A stretch of 64,000 nucleotides of DNA, from contig NZ_UAVD01000029.1 of the NCBI RefSeq assembly GCF_900460065.1, positions 124,001 to 188,000 of the forward strand. The letters run 5' to 3'. Shown in pieces: positions 45,867-54,327 of this stretch. Source of the stretch: Streptomyces griseus (GTDB lineage: Bacteria; Actinomycetota; Actinomycetes; Streptomycetales; Streptomycetaceae). The position numbers were made by a program, and so were the translations under genes. Numbering within the stretch: position 1 is the stretch's first letter; each line of letters begins with the position of its first letter. The notes beneath the pieces are model-generated. The model made no database searches, was not told where the DNA came from, and was given only the letters and a program-made list of their open reading frames with translations.

Positions 45867-46952
45867 TCAGCCCACTTCGGGCCGGACTCCCGGCCCGGTC
45901 CCGATCGCCGCCTCGGACCGGGGCCGCTTCCCCCGGTCGCGCAGCAGAGCGGACACGAGCGCCACGGCGATTCCGCCGAAGGCCCAGGCGCCGAGGATCC
46001 ACAGGGCGCCGGTGGTGTCGGCACCGTCGAAGTACACCGTGTTGCGCACCACGGTCGTACCGGCTCCGGGAGGCAGTGCCTGGCCGATCGCGGCCCAGAA
46101 CGGCGGCAGGAGCGACGCCGGATAGACCCCGCCCGAGCTGGGATTGCCGAGCACGGTGAAGATGAGGATGGTGAGACCGAGACCGATCGTCCCGGCCAGC
46201 GACTGCAGGGCCACTCCCACGGCGCCCGAGGCGAACACGACCAGGGTGCCGATGCCGACGAGTTCCCAGAAGGCCCCCGGCAGGCTGTTCAGCACGGGCC
46301 CCACGATGATCGCTCCACCGATCCCGGAGACGAAGGCGTAGGGCACCATCGCGGCCAGCCGCACGATGGAACGCCGGAGGGTGGGGCGCTTGGAGCCGGC
46401 CGCCATGTTCAACGCCGATGCGGCGAGATAGCCCCCGATGGTCCAGCTGAGCACCAGATAGAAGGACGAGAGCCCCCGCGAGTCCCCTGACGCGGGCGGG
46501 CGGATGTCGCGAACGGTCAGGGTGCGGTTCTGTTCGCGCTCGATGGCGTCGACGATTTCCGCGGCGGCGTCCGATGCCGACGGTCCGCCCGCCGAGGCGA
46601 CCAGCAGGGTGTCGGCGGGCCTCGCCGCCGACACGATCAGGGCGGCGTCGGTCTTCCGTTCCAGGAGTCGTGTCCGGGCCTCGGCCCGGTCCGGGGCCGA
46701 GGTGGCGTGCAACGGTTCGCCGGGCAGCGCGTTGAGCCGGCCGACGAGTTCCGCCTCCACCGTCCGCGGCGCGACCACCACGATCGGGATCCGGTGGGGC
46801 TCGGGAGCGTGGAACGCCCCCATGTACGACAGGGCGAAGCCCAGTTGGAGCAGCAGCACCCCCACCATGACGAGGACGGCCCTGGTGGTGATGGCGTCGC
46901 GCATCTCCGTCCACGCCTCGGTCCTGGCTGACGGTCCCCGTGCGTTCGCCAT
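45867..46952 (-). CDS. ABC-2/YhgE-like membrane protein
   Basis: A 361-residue protein. One helix at about residues 24-46 is followed by an extracytoplasmic domain of about 120 residues (IPIVVVAPRTVEAELVGRLNA). Five C-terminal helices follow, with text such as LSSFYLVLSWTIGGYLAAS and GNPSSGGVYPASLLPPFWAAIGQALPPGAGTTVVRN. This layout fits DUF3533/YhgE or ABC-2 permeases lacking their own ATPase. It converges on the MarR gene and may be exported drug- or lipid-related; uncertain. Confidence 0.8.
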   Translation of the reverse strand: MANARGPSARTEAWTEMRDAITTRAVLVMVGVLLLQLGFALSYMGAFHAPEPHRIPIVVVAPRTVEAELVGRLNALPGEPLHATSAPDRAEARTRLLERKTDAALIVSAARPADTLLVASAGGPSASDAAAEIVDAIEREQNRTLTVRDIRPPASGDSRGLSSFYLVLSWTIGGYLAASALNMAAGSKRPTLRRSIVRLAAMVPYAFVSGIGGAIIVGPVLNSLPGAFWELVGIGTLVVFASGAVGVALQSLAGTIGLGLTILIFTVLGNPSSGGVYPASLLPPFWAAIGQALPPGAGTTVVRNTVYFDGADTTGALWILGAWAFGGIAVALVSALLRDRGKRPRSEAAIGTGPGVRPEVG

Positions 46953-47162
46953 GTGCGGTCCCCTGTCTCGGACGTGATCGGCCGGTGCGCTCGTACGGCC
47001 CACATCCTCGGCCGCGTCCGGAGCCCCGCCCGGGCGGAACACGCGCGTCCGGTGCTCCGCCTCCCCGTTTGGCCGAACGTCCGGGCCGGGACGGACCTCA
47101 ACCGCCGTACGCCCCGGGGTGCGACGAGGGCGCCGCGAACCGGCGCCCCGAACGCGCCGTCG

Positions 47163-47537
47163 TCAGAAAGCCGCGTTCGCGACAGCCGCGCCGGCGAACG
47201 ACAGGCCCACGCCCGCGCCGACGGTGAGCAGCAGATAGCCGGCCGCCAGGGTCAGCCGTCGGGCCGAAGTCAGCGTCAGCAGTTCGTAGGAGAACGTCGA
47301 CCAGGTCGACAGGGCTCCGCAGAACCCGGTCGCGAGCAGCAGGTTCAGCCGTGCTCCCAGGTCTCCGTCGGTCACCGCCTCCGCGAGGAAGCCGAGGAAC
47401 AGGGCGCCGCCGGCGTTGGCGGCGAAGGTGCCCCAGGGGAAGACGCTGTGGAGGCGGAACTTCGCGTCGACCCCGAGGAGATACCGCAGCGGGGCCCCCA
47501 CCAGAGCGCCCGCGATCACCAGCAGCCAGTCGGTCAT
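47163..47537 (-). CDS. crcB: CrcB/Fluc fluoride channel subunit
   Basis: A 124-residue Fluc channel with four helices and the conserved PWGTFAANAGGALFLGFL and GFCGALSTWSTFSYELL motifs. Fluc channels are dimers, and in Gram-positives often paired heterodimers from adjacent genes. It overlaps the second crcB by 4 bases (ATGA), so the two are co-translated and probably form one channel that expels fluoride. Confidence 0.92.
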   Translation of the reverse strand: MTDWLLVIAGALVGAPLRYLLGVDAKFRLHSVFPWGTFAANAGGALFLGFLAEAVTDGDLGARLNLLLATGFCGALSTWSTFSYELLTLTSARRLTLAAGYLLLTVGAGVGLSFAGAAVANAAF

Positions 47538-48004
47538 GAGGCGGTGGTCTCCGTGCCGTAGGAACGCCTGAAGGCGACATGAGTAGCGAGCGCGCCCGCG
47601 GTCACGGCGGCCAGCGCCGCCACCACGGTCAGCAGGAGGCAGCCGACCGCGTAACCCGGCTCATGGGCCTCGAACAACTGCCGCACGTTGTCCGTGTAGT
47701 GCGAGAACGAGGTGAACCCGCCCAGCACCCCGGTGCCCAGCAGGGGGCTGATCAGCCGGGGCGCACCGGGGAAACGCAGCTTCAGGGTGACCATCAGGAC
47801 GCCCATCAGAAAGCAGCCGACCGTGTTGACCAGCAGGATCGTCCACGGGAAGGCCGACGCGCCGGTCGGCCAGAGGCGCTCGGCGCCGTACCGGGCGACC
47901 GCTCCCGCCGCACCGCCGATCGCGACGGCGCCCACCACCGTCACCTGCACGCCTGGATGGTGGTCGGGGTGGCTGAGGCGGTGCAGCAGCATCTTTCGGG
48001 CCAT
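47534..48004 (-). CDS. crcB: CrcB/Fluc fluoride channel subunit (second copy)
   Basis: A 156-residue Fluc homolog with PWTILLVNTVGCFLMGVL and GVLGGFTSFSHYTDNV, matching the conserved N and F-box positions, and a longer polar N-terminus (about 20 residues) than its partner. It is the first gene of the pair. I saw no fluoride riboswitch in its leader. Confidence 0.92.
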   Translation of the reverse strand: MARKMLLHRLSHPDHHPGVQVTVVGAVAIGGAAGAVARYGAERLWPTGASAFPWTILLVNTVGCFLMGVLMVTLKLRFPGAPRLISPLLGTGVLGGFTSFSHYTDNVRQLFEAHEPGYAVGCLLLTVVAALAAVTAGALATHVAFRRSYGTETTAS

Positions 48005-48082
48005 TCCGCGAATCTACGGAAGCGCACCGGGGCGCCCGGCCGAGCGCGCTGGTCCCTCTCGCTTCCCTACCTGGTTGGACTA

Positions 48083-48132
48083 GGGCCTGTCCCACCACCC
48101 CCACCGCCAGGACGTGAACGGTGGGACAGCCC
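48083..48132. repeat. 50-bp inverted repeat between divergent crcB and urea-channel genes
   Basis: GGGCCTGTCCCACC (48083-48096) pairs with GGTGGGACAGCCC (48120-48132) with one bulged base, around a 23-base loop. It lies between divergent genes, so it is not a simple terminator; it could be a MITE-like remnant or an operator. Confidence 0.5.
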
Positions 48133-48263
48133 TTAGCCCGAATGCCGTGCGGCGCGACAAATGCGGCGGGCTGCGGTTTCGTGCCTTTTGTCGGAAGTCT
48201 CCCTTCCGTCCCTCGTGCCCAGGGGACGGAAGAACTCGTCCTGCCCATCCGCTGGAGCCTGTC

Positions 48264-49226
48264 TTGCCCCTCACCGAGCCGGATTTCGTCCGGCGGCTGG
48301 AGAAACGTCAGCCGTTCGCCTACCTCCTCGCCTCCCTACGAGGCTTCGGACAGGTGGACCTCCAGCCCGGGTTGCTCACCGGGGCGGCGATCCTCGTCGC
48401 CCTGTGGGTGTCGGGCTGGGAGACGGGTCTGTTCGCCACGCTCGGCACACTGATCGCCACGGCGACTGCCTACGCCCTCGCGGTGGACCGGGCCGGCATC
48501 GCGCTCGGCCTCCAGGGGTACGCGGGCTGTCTGACGGGCATCGCTCTCGTCTCCTCGCTGGGAAACCATCCGGCCACCTACGTACTGACCGTGCTCGGCG
48601 CCGTCATGTGCACCATCCTGATGGCTGCCCTGGGCACCTTGCTCGCTCCCTACGGCCTCACCCCCCTGACCGCGCCCTTCTGCCTGGTCTCGGGTGTGGT
48701 CGTGGTGGGCGCACCGTCGTTCGACAGGGTCTGGCACGGGGCGCCGAACGCCGTCTCCAGCACCACGAGCGGTGACACCGGCATCTCGTGGAACGACCTG
48801 TGGCACGCGTTCTTCAACAACGTGTCGCAGATCTTCCTGGTCGAGAGCTGGTACGCCGGTCTGATCATGCTCGTCGGCCTCGCGTTCGCCGGGCTGCGCG
48901 TCGCGCTCTACGCCGCCGGGGGCAGCGTGGCCGGGATCGTCGCGGCCTGGCTGCTGGGAGCGCCGACGGCCCTCATCGCCAACGGCATCTACGGATACAA
49001 CGCGGTGCTCGTGGCCATCGCGATCGGCGCCGTGTTCCTGGCCAACACGGTCTGGACGGGAGCGTACGCCCTGTTCGGAGCCGCGGTGACCACCTGTCTC
49101 ACCGCCTCGCTGACCTCCTTTTTCAAACCGTTCGGCGGCCATACCTTCACCTGGCCGTTCATCCTCACCACCTGGGTGCTGATGGCGGCCGTCCCTCTGC
49201 TGCCCCGCCTGCGCCGCAGCGAGTGA
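48264..49226 (+). CDS. Urea channel/transporter (UT family)
   Basis: A 320-residue urea transporter of the UT family with about ten helices and the paired signatures LTGIALVSSLGNHPATYV and LIANGIYGYNAVLVAIAIGAVF, each half carrying an NG/GN motif. It imports urea for the urease encoded behind it. I place the start at a TTG (48264) because GGAG lies 6 bases upstream and the longer frame to 48114 has no membrane-protein character. Confidence 0.88.
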   Translation: MPLTEPDFVRRLEKRQPFAYLLASLRGFGQVDLQPGLLTGAAILVALWVSGWETGLFATLGTLIATATAYALAVDRAGIALGLQGYAGCLTGIALVSSLGNHPATYVLTVLGAVMCTILMAALGTLLAPYGLTPLTAPFCLVSGVVVVGAPSFDRVWHGAPNAVSSTTSGDTGISWNDLWHAFFNNVSQIFLVESWYAGLIMLVGLAFAGLRVALYAAGGSVAGIVAAWLLGAPTALIANGIYGYNAVLVAIAIGAVFLANTVWTGAYALFGAAVTTCLTASLTSFFKPFGGHTFTWPFILTTWVLMAAVPLLPRLRRSE

Positions 49227-49290
49227 CCCGCCCCCTGCCCGCTCCGGGCCCCGGCTCTCAGCCCGTACATCTCCGAGGAAGGTACTGACG

Positions 49291-49596
49291 ATGAACCTCG
49301 CCCCCCGCGAGATCGACAAGCTGCTCGTCTATGTGGTGGCCGACCTGGCGCGCAAGCGCCGTGACCGCGGCCTCAAGCTCAACTACAGCGAGTCGGTCGC
49401 GCTGATCACCGAGGCGATTCTCGAGGCGGCCCGGGACGGCAGGAGCGTCGCGGACTGCATGGAGATGGGCCGCCATGTCGTGGGTGAGGCGGACACCATG
49501 GACGGCGTACGGGAGATGCTCGGTCTCCTCCAGGTCGAGGCGTCCTTCGTGGACGGGACCAAGCTCGTGTCCTGTCACGACCCCATCGGGGGCTGA
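49291..49596 (+). CDS. ureA: Urease gamma subunit
   Basis: A 101-residue UreA: MNLAPREIDKLLVYVVADLARKRRDRGLKLNYSESVALIT and SVADCMEMGRHVVGEADTMDGV, full length for the family. It joins UreB and UreC in the urease apoenzyme. Unusually, ureB does not follow it; a CbiX-like gene begins 3 bases after its stop. Confidence 0.96.
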   Translation: MNLAPREIDKLLVYVVADLARKRRDRGLKLNYSESVALITEAILEAARDGRSVADCMEMGRHVVGEADTMDGVREMLGLLQVEASFVDGTKLVSCHDPIGG

Positions 49597-49599
49597 CCC

Positions 49600-50646
49600 G
49601 TGGCCGAGTCCGTCGCCGTCATCGCCGTGTGCGGCCACGAAGCCGCCCACGGTCGCGCCCTCGTCCCCGTCGTGGACGGCGGGGTGAGCGTCGTGTCGAA
49701 CGGACGGGAACTGTTCCGGAGCATCACCGAGCACGGTCGTCGGGGCGAGGAGACCGTCGTCGTCCCCATGACGCTCGGCCGCGATCCCGCACTCGTCGCC
49801 GACACCGCCCGGACGCTGCGCGCCGTTCCCGCCGCAGAGCGGGGCACGACCGTGCTCGCCGAGCCGTTCGGCACCGCGCAGCACCTGGTCGGCTGGCTGA
49901 GGGCAGCGGCGGGGCGGGTATCCGAAGACTCCGCGGTGCTGGTCACCGCTCCGTCCGGCGATCCGTTCGATGACGCCGAGCTGTATCGCGTCGCCGCTCT
50001 CGTCCGCCGCTACGGCCGTCATCCGCTCGTCGAGGTCGCGTTCTCCGACGGCGACCCGGATCTCACCGAGGGCATCCGGCGGTGCCGTCTGCTCGGCGCC
50101 CGGCGGGTGACGCTGCTTCCGGCCGCGTTCGCCCTGCCCGAGGTTCCCGGGCCGGACGGCGCGCAGCGACCGCCGGTCGACCGGGCGAGTCCGCTCGTGT
50201 CGGCGCCGGCGTTGCGACGCGTGCTCGCGGAGCGCGTCAACGACGCCCGACGGCGCCTGCGCGAGCACGGCGACGACGGTATCGGGGCGGGTCTCACCGC
50301 GGCCGACAACCACGGCCACTCCCATACACACCCGCCGGGCCAGGGCCACGACCACGCCCACGCTCACACCCACGGTCCGGGGGACGCGCACACCCTCACC
50401 CATGCGCACACCCACGGTCCTGGGGGCACCCACACCCACGCTCACACCCACGGTCCTGGGGACACCCACACCCACGTTCACACGCACGGTCCGGGGGACG
50501 CGCACACCCACGCTCACACTCACCCAGCGTGCGAGAACCCCGCGCGCGGGCACCCCCAACCCCACGACCACGGCCCCGCATCCGCTCACCGGCGCCACCA
50601 GGAGTCCGCCGGCGCGGCGGACCGAGTCATCAGGAGCACCGCATGA
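49600..50646 (+). CDS. CbiX/sirohydrochlorin-chelatase-like protein with histidine-rich tail, inside the urease operon
   Basis: A 348-residue protein. The N-terminal two thirds resemble CbiX/SirB-type metal chelatases: VIAVCGHEAAHGRAL, VVVPMTLGRDPALVADTA, AEPFGTAQHLVGWL, VEVAFSDGDPDLTEGIRRCRLLGARRVTLLP. The usual GHGSR-like motif is altered to GHEAAH and the second-half active-site histidine is not seen. After about residue 236 comes a tail with about 30 histidines, largely from a 12-14-residue repeat of HTHGPGDAHTHA type. It starts with GTG 3 bases after ureA and overlaps ureB by ATGA, so it is co-expressed with urease. The operon has no ureE, so a nickel storage or delivery role is likely; the chelatase reaction is doubtful. 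All roles are inferred. Confidence 0.82.
   Translation: MAESVAVIAVCGHEAAHGRALVPVVDGGVSVVSNGRELFRSITEHGRRGEETVVVPMTLGRDPALVADTARTLRAVPAAERGTTVLAEPFGTAQHLVGWLRAAAGRVSEDSAVLVTAPSGDPFDDAELYRVAALVRRYGRHPLVEVAFSDGDPDLTEGIRRCRLLGARRVTLLPAAFALPEVPGPDGAQRPPVDRASPLVSAPALRRVLAERVNDARRRLREHGDDGIGAGLTAADNHGHSHTHPPGQGHDHAHAHTHGPGDAHTLTHAHTHGPGGTHTHAHTHGPGDTHTHVHTHGPGDAHTHAHTHPACENPARGHPQPHDHGPASAHRRHQESAGAADRVIRSTA
50365..50514 (+). repeat. Tandem repeat encoding the histidine-rich tail
   Basis: Four in-frame units (42, 36, 36 and 36 bp) encode HTHGPG-D/G-x-H-T-x-T/H with small changes. The high DNA identity suggests expansion by slippage or recombination. Confidence 0.85.
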
Positions 50647-51164
50647 CGTTCCGTCAGCAGTATCTGTACGGCAAAGGCCCCATCGAACTGAACGCGGGCC
50701 GCCGCACCCTGAAGGTCACGGTCAGCAACACCGGCGACCGTGCCGTGCAGATCGGGTCCCACTACCACTTCTTCGAGGTCAACTCCGCGCTCTCCTTCGA
50801 CCGACAGAAGACGCTCGGCATGCACCTCAACATCGCCGCCGGCACCTCCGTGCGGTTCGAGCCCGGCGGTTCGCGCGAGGTCGAGCTGTGCGCGTACGCC
50901 GGCACCGGCAGGCTCACCGGATTCAGCGGGCTGCTCAACGGCAGCCTCTCCTCCCACCCCGCACGTGTCGAAGCCGTCCGCAAAGCCATCGAGCAGGGCT
51001 TCCAAGGTGCGCAGGGCACCTCGGGACCCAAGCGCCCCGCCTCGGCGGCCGGCAGGAGCACCGCCAAAAGCCCGAAGGAAACCAAAGACGCCAAGGGCCC
51101 CAAGGACACGAAGGGCTCCAAGGGCTCCCCGGTGACCAAGAAAGAGAAGAAGGGTTCGCGCTGA
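50643..51164 (+). CDS. ureB: Urease beta subunit with lysine-rich C-terminal extension
   Basis: A 173-residue UreB. Residues 1-105 match the family (IELNAGRRTLKVTVSNTGDRAVQIGSHYHFFEVN, LNIAAGTSVRFEPG). A tail of about 60 residues follows, with repeated K-x-x-K-G-S/P units ending KKEKKGSR. UreB is normally 100-130 residues, so the tail is an addition. It overlaps the CbiX-like gene by ATGA and ureC by one base. Confidence 0.93.
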   Translation: MTFRQQYLYGKGPIELNAGRRTLKVTVSNTGDRAVQIGSHYHFFEVNSALSFDRQKTLGMHLNIAAGTSVRFEPGGSREVELCAYAGTGRLTGFSGLLNGSLSSHPARVEAVRKAIEQGFQGAQGTSGPKRPASAAGRSTAKSPKETKDAKGPKDTKGSKGSPVTKKEKKGSR

Positions 51165-52888
51165 TGCCCATCCTGCCCCGCAAGCAGTACACGGACATGT
51201 TCGGCCCGACCGTCGGCGACCGCTTCCACCTCGCCGACACCAACCTCGTCGTCGAGGTCGAGAAGGACTACAGCGAGGGGCTGTACGGCGACGAGGTCGT
51301 CTACGGCGGCGGCAAGACCATGCGGGACGGCATGGCCTCCGACCCGCAGGCCACCTCCGCCCAGGGGGCCCTGGACACCGTCATCACCAACGTGGTGGTC
51401 ATCGACCCGGTGGTGGGTGTCGTCAAGTGCGACATCGGCATCAAGGACGGCTTCATCGTCGGCATCGGCAAGTCGGGCAACCCGCAGACACAGAACAACG
51501 TCGACCCGGACCTGGTCATCGGACCCGGTACGGAGGCCATCGCGGGGGAGCACCTGATCGCCACCGCCGGGGCCATCGACACCCACGTCCATCTGATCGC
51601 CCCGCAACAGGCCGAGCAGGCGCTGAGCAACGGCATCACCACCCTCATCGGCGGTGGCACCGGTCCGACCGACGGCTCCAACGGCACGACCTGCACTCCC
51701 GGCCCGTACAACATCGCCCGGCTGCTCCAGTCCGCCGAGACCCTTCCGGTCAACCTCGGCATCATGGCCAAGGGCAACGGCAGTCTGCCGGAGGCGATCA
51801 AGGAGCAGGTCGTCGCCGGCGCCTGCGCGCTCAAGGTGCACGAGGACTGGGGCGCCACCCCGGCCGTGATCGACAACGCGCTGAGCGTCGCGGACGAGCA
51901 CGACGTCCAGGTGGCCATCCACACCGACAGCCTGAACGAAGGCGGCTTCTTCGAGGACACCCGCTCCGCGATCGACGGCCGGGCCATCCACACGTTCCAC
52001 AGCGAGGGCGCGGGCGGCGGTCACGCCCCCGACATCCTGCGGATCGCCGGTGAACCGAACGTCCTGCCGTCCTCCACCAACCCGACGCTGCCGTACACCA
52101 AGAACTCGGTGGACGAGCTGCTCGACATGGTCATGGTCTGCCACCACCTCAGCCACGACATCCCCGAGGACGTCTCCTTCGCCGACAGCCGGGTCCGGGC
52201 CGAGACGATCGCCGCCGAGTCGGTGCTCCACGACCTCGGCGTCATCAGCATGTTCTCCTCGGACTCCCAGGCCATGGGGCGGATCGGGGAGTCCGTCACC
52301 CGGGCCTTCCAGACCGCACACCACTGCAAGGACAAGCTCGGCGTGCTGGAGGGCGACTCGGCGCGCAACGACAACCAGCGCGTGCTGCGCTACCTGGCCA
52401 AGGTCACCATCAACCCGGCCATCGCCTCGGGGATCTCCGACTACGTGGGCTCGATCGAGAAGGGCAAGCTCGCCGACATCGTGCTGTGGCCCATCCACTC
52501 CTTCGCCGCGAAGCCCAAGATGATCATCAAGGGCGGCATCGTCTCCTGGGCGCAGATGGGCGACCCCAACGCCTCGCTGCCGACCCCGCAGCCCGTCATC
52601 TACCGGCCGATGTTCGGCCAGTACGGCAAGGCCCTGCAAGCGACCCACGCGACCTTCATGTCCCAGGCGGGCATCGCCGCCGGGGTCCCGGCCGAGCTCG
52701 GCCTGAACCGCAAGGTCCTGCCCGTGCGCCGTACGCGCACCATCGGCAAGCACAACATGATCCGCAACGACGCCCTCCCCGACATCAAGGTCGACCCGGA
52801 GACGTTCAAGGTCACGCTGAACGGCCGGGTCGCCACCATCGACCCGGCCGAGACGCTGCCCCTCAACCACCTCTACTTCCTGGTCTAG
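51164..52888 (+). CDS. ureC: Urease alpha subunit (catalytic)
   Basis: A 574-residue UreC. The two nickel ions are held by H141, H143, carbamylated K224 (CALKVHEDWG), H253, H279 and D367 (FSSDSQAMGR). The flap cysteine and catalytic histidine lie in VCHHLSHD (C326, H327/H328). It hydrolyses urea to ammonia and carbamate. The ATG overlaps the ureB stop by one base. Confidence 0.97.
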   Translation: MPILPRKQYTDMFGPTVGDRFHLADTNLVVEVEKDYSEGLYGDEVVYGGGKTMRDGMASDPQATSAQGALDTVITNVVVIDPVVGVVKCDIGIKDGFIVGIGKSGNPQTQNNVDPDLVIGPGTEAIAGEHLIATAGAIDTHVHLIAPQQAEQALSNGITTLIGGGTGPTDGSNGTTCTPGPYNIARLLQSAETLPVNLGIMAKGNGSLPEAIKEQVVAGACALKVHEDWGATPAVIDNALSVADEHDVQVAIHTDSLNEGGFFEDTRSAIDGRAIHTFHSEGAGGGHAPDILRIAGEPNVLPSSTNPTLPYTKNSVDELLDMVMVCHHLSHDIPEDVSFADSRVRAETIAAESVLHDLGVISMFSSDSQAMGRIGESVTRAFQTAHHCKDKLGVLEGDSARNDNQRVLRYLAKVTINPAIASGISDYVGSIEKGKLADIVLWPIHSFAAKPKMIIKGGIVSWAQMGDPNASLPTPQPVIYRPMFGQYGKALQATHATFMSQAGIAAGVPAELGLNRKVLPVRRTRTIGKHNMIRNDALPDIKVDPETFKVTLNGRVATIDPAETLPLNHLYFLV

Positions 52889-52891
52889 GCG

Positions 52892-53647
52892 GTGTACCGC
52901 AACGAGAGCGACCATCCGGCGGACATCGCGACCGCGGTGCACGGGGCCGGCGCGGGCGGCGCGGGGCTCGGGCCGCTGCTGGTCAGCCTCCAGCTGACCG
53001 ACTCCGCGTTCCCGAGCGGCTTCTACACCCTCTCGCACAGCCTGGAGGGCTTCGCCCAGGCCGGAGCCGTCGACCCCGGCAGCCTGCCGCTCCTCCTGGA
53101 GGACCTGCTGCTGCACGGTGTCGGACCCGCCGACGCCACCGCGCTCGCCCTCGCCCACCGCGCCACCGCGGCCGGCGACCCGGCGGACGTCGTCCGGATC
53201 GACGAACATCTCCTGGCCACGAAGCTGGGCCGGGAGATGCGGCAGGCCGCGACCCGGACCGGCCGTCAGCTTCTGGACCTCGGCCGGGAGGTCTTCGGCC
53301 GCCCGGAGATCGGCGACTACCTCGACCGGGTGGTGCGGCGGGAGGCACCCGGAACCCAGGCGGTCGCCGCCGGGGTGATCTACGCGGCCACCGGGGTCCC
53401 GGTCCGCCAGGCCGTCGCCGCCGACCTGTTCGCGTTCTGCGTCAGCTTCGCGGGCGCCGCGCTGCGGCTGAGGCTGACCGACCACCGCACGACGCAGACG
53501 CTGATCCGCGGCGCCGCCCCCCTCATCGAGAGGACCGTCGAGGCCGCCCTGCGGCGCGAGCTCGACGACGTCGGCGCCACGGTCTTCGCCTCGGACATCA
53601 TGTCGGGCCGTCATGAACGCGCCGAGGCGCGCCTTTTCGCCAGCTGA
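52892..53647 (+). CDS. ureF: Urease accessory protein UreF
   Basis: A 251-residue UreF: LQLTDSAFPSGFYTLSHSLEGFAQAGAV and the C-terminal GASGAALRL-like region. It is the GTPase gating partner of UreG in nickel loading. It starts with a GTG 3 bases after the ureC stop. Confidence 0.93.
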   Translation: MYRNESDHPADIATAVHGAGAGGAGLGPLLVSLQLTDSAFPSGFYTLSHSLEGFAQAGAVDPGSLPLLLEDLLLHGVGPADATALALAHRATAAGDPADVVRIDEHLLATKLGREMRQAATRTGRQLLDLGREVFGRPEIGDYLDRVVRREAPGTQAVAAGVIYAATGVPVRQAVAADLFAFCVSFAGAALRLRLTDHRTTQTLIRGAAPLIERTVEAALRRELDDVGATVFASDIMSGRHERAEARLFAS

Positions 53648-53705
53648 CATGCGACACGGACATCCACCCACGGACATCCACCACGGCATCAACCAGGGAG
53701 AACCC

Positions 53706-54326
53706 ATGGACGACAACGTACTGAGGGTCGGCATCGGCGGGCCGGTCGGATCCGGCAAGACCGCGCTCATCGAGGCGCTGGTTCCCGTGCTCATCGAGCG
53801 CGGTCACCGCCCCGCCGTCATCACCAACGACATCTACACACAGGAGGACGCCCAGCACGTCCGTCGCACCCTCGCCGGAGTCCTGGAGCCGGAACGGGTC
53901 GTCGGCGTGGAGACGGGCGCCTGCCCGCACACCGCCGTGCGCGACGACCCCACGATGAACCTGGCGGCCGGAGCGGAGATGCTGGAGCGCTTCCCCGACA
54001 CCGACACGCTGCTGTACGAATCCGGTGGCGACAACCTCACCCTGACGTTCAGCCCCGCCCTGGTGGACCTCTTCCTCTTCGTGCTGGACACCGCGGAGGG
54101 GGAGAAGATGCCCCGCAAGCGCGGCCCCGGCATCACCGAGTCCGACCTCCTGGTCATCAACAAGATCGACATCGCGCAGTACGTGCGCACGGACATCGGC
54201 ATCATGGAGGCCGACGCCCACCGGGTCCGGGACGACCGGCCCGTCGTCCTCACCGACTGCCTCACCGGCGTGGGCATCGACGACATCGCGCTCTACCTCG
54301 AATCGCGCCGCAAGGTGCTGATCTGA
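53706..54326 (+). CDS. ureG: Urease accessory GTPase UreG
   Basis: A 206-residue UreG. P-loop GGPVGSGKT is at residues 11-19; the metal-binding CPH motif is in GACPHTAVRDD; then ESGGDNL and VINKIDIAQYV (guanine motif NKID). It uses GTP to deliver nickel to the active site. The ATG at 53706 has a GGGAG ribosome site. An in-frame ATG at 53649 would add a short His-bearing tail (HGHPPTDIHHG), as some actinobacterial UreGs have. Confidence 0.95.
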   Translation: MDDNVLRVGIGGPVGSGKTALIEALVPVLIERGHRPAVITNDIYTQEDAQHVRRTLAGVLEPERVVGVETGACPHTAVRDDPTMNLAAGAEMLERFPDTDTLLYESGGDNLTLTFSPALVDLFLFVLDTAEGEKMPRKRGPGITESDLLVINKIDIAQYVRTDIGIMEADAHRVRDDRPVVLTDCLTGVGIDDIALYLESRRKVLI

Positions 54327-54327
54327 C

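Noticed and set aside
48005..48082. Fluoride riboswitch before the crcB pair
   Set aside because: I looked for the conserved riboswitch core in the leader and did not find it.
50365..50514. CRISPR array
   Set aside because: The repeats are contiguous, in frame and encode a protein tail; there are no spacers.
50762..53794. 1010-residue minus-strand frame opposite the urease genes
   Set aside because: It is the antisense shadow of ureB-ureC-ureF, rich in valine, glycine and aspartate, and carries no motifs.
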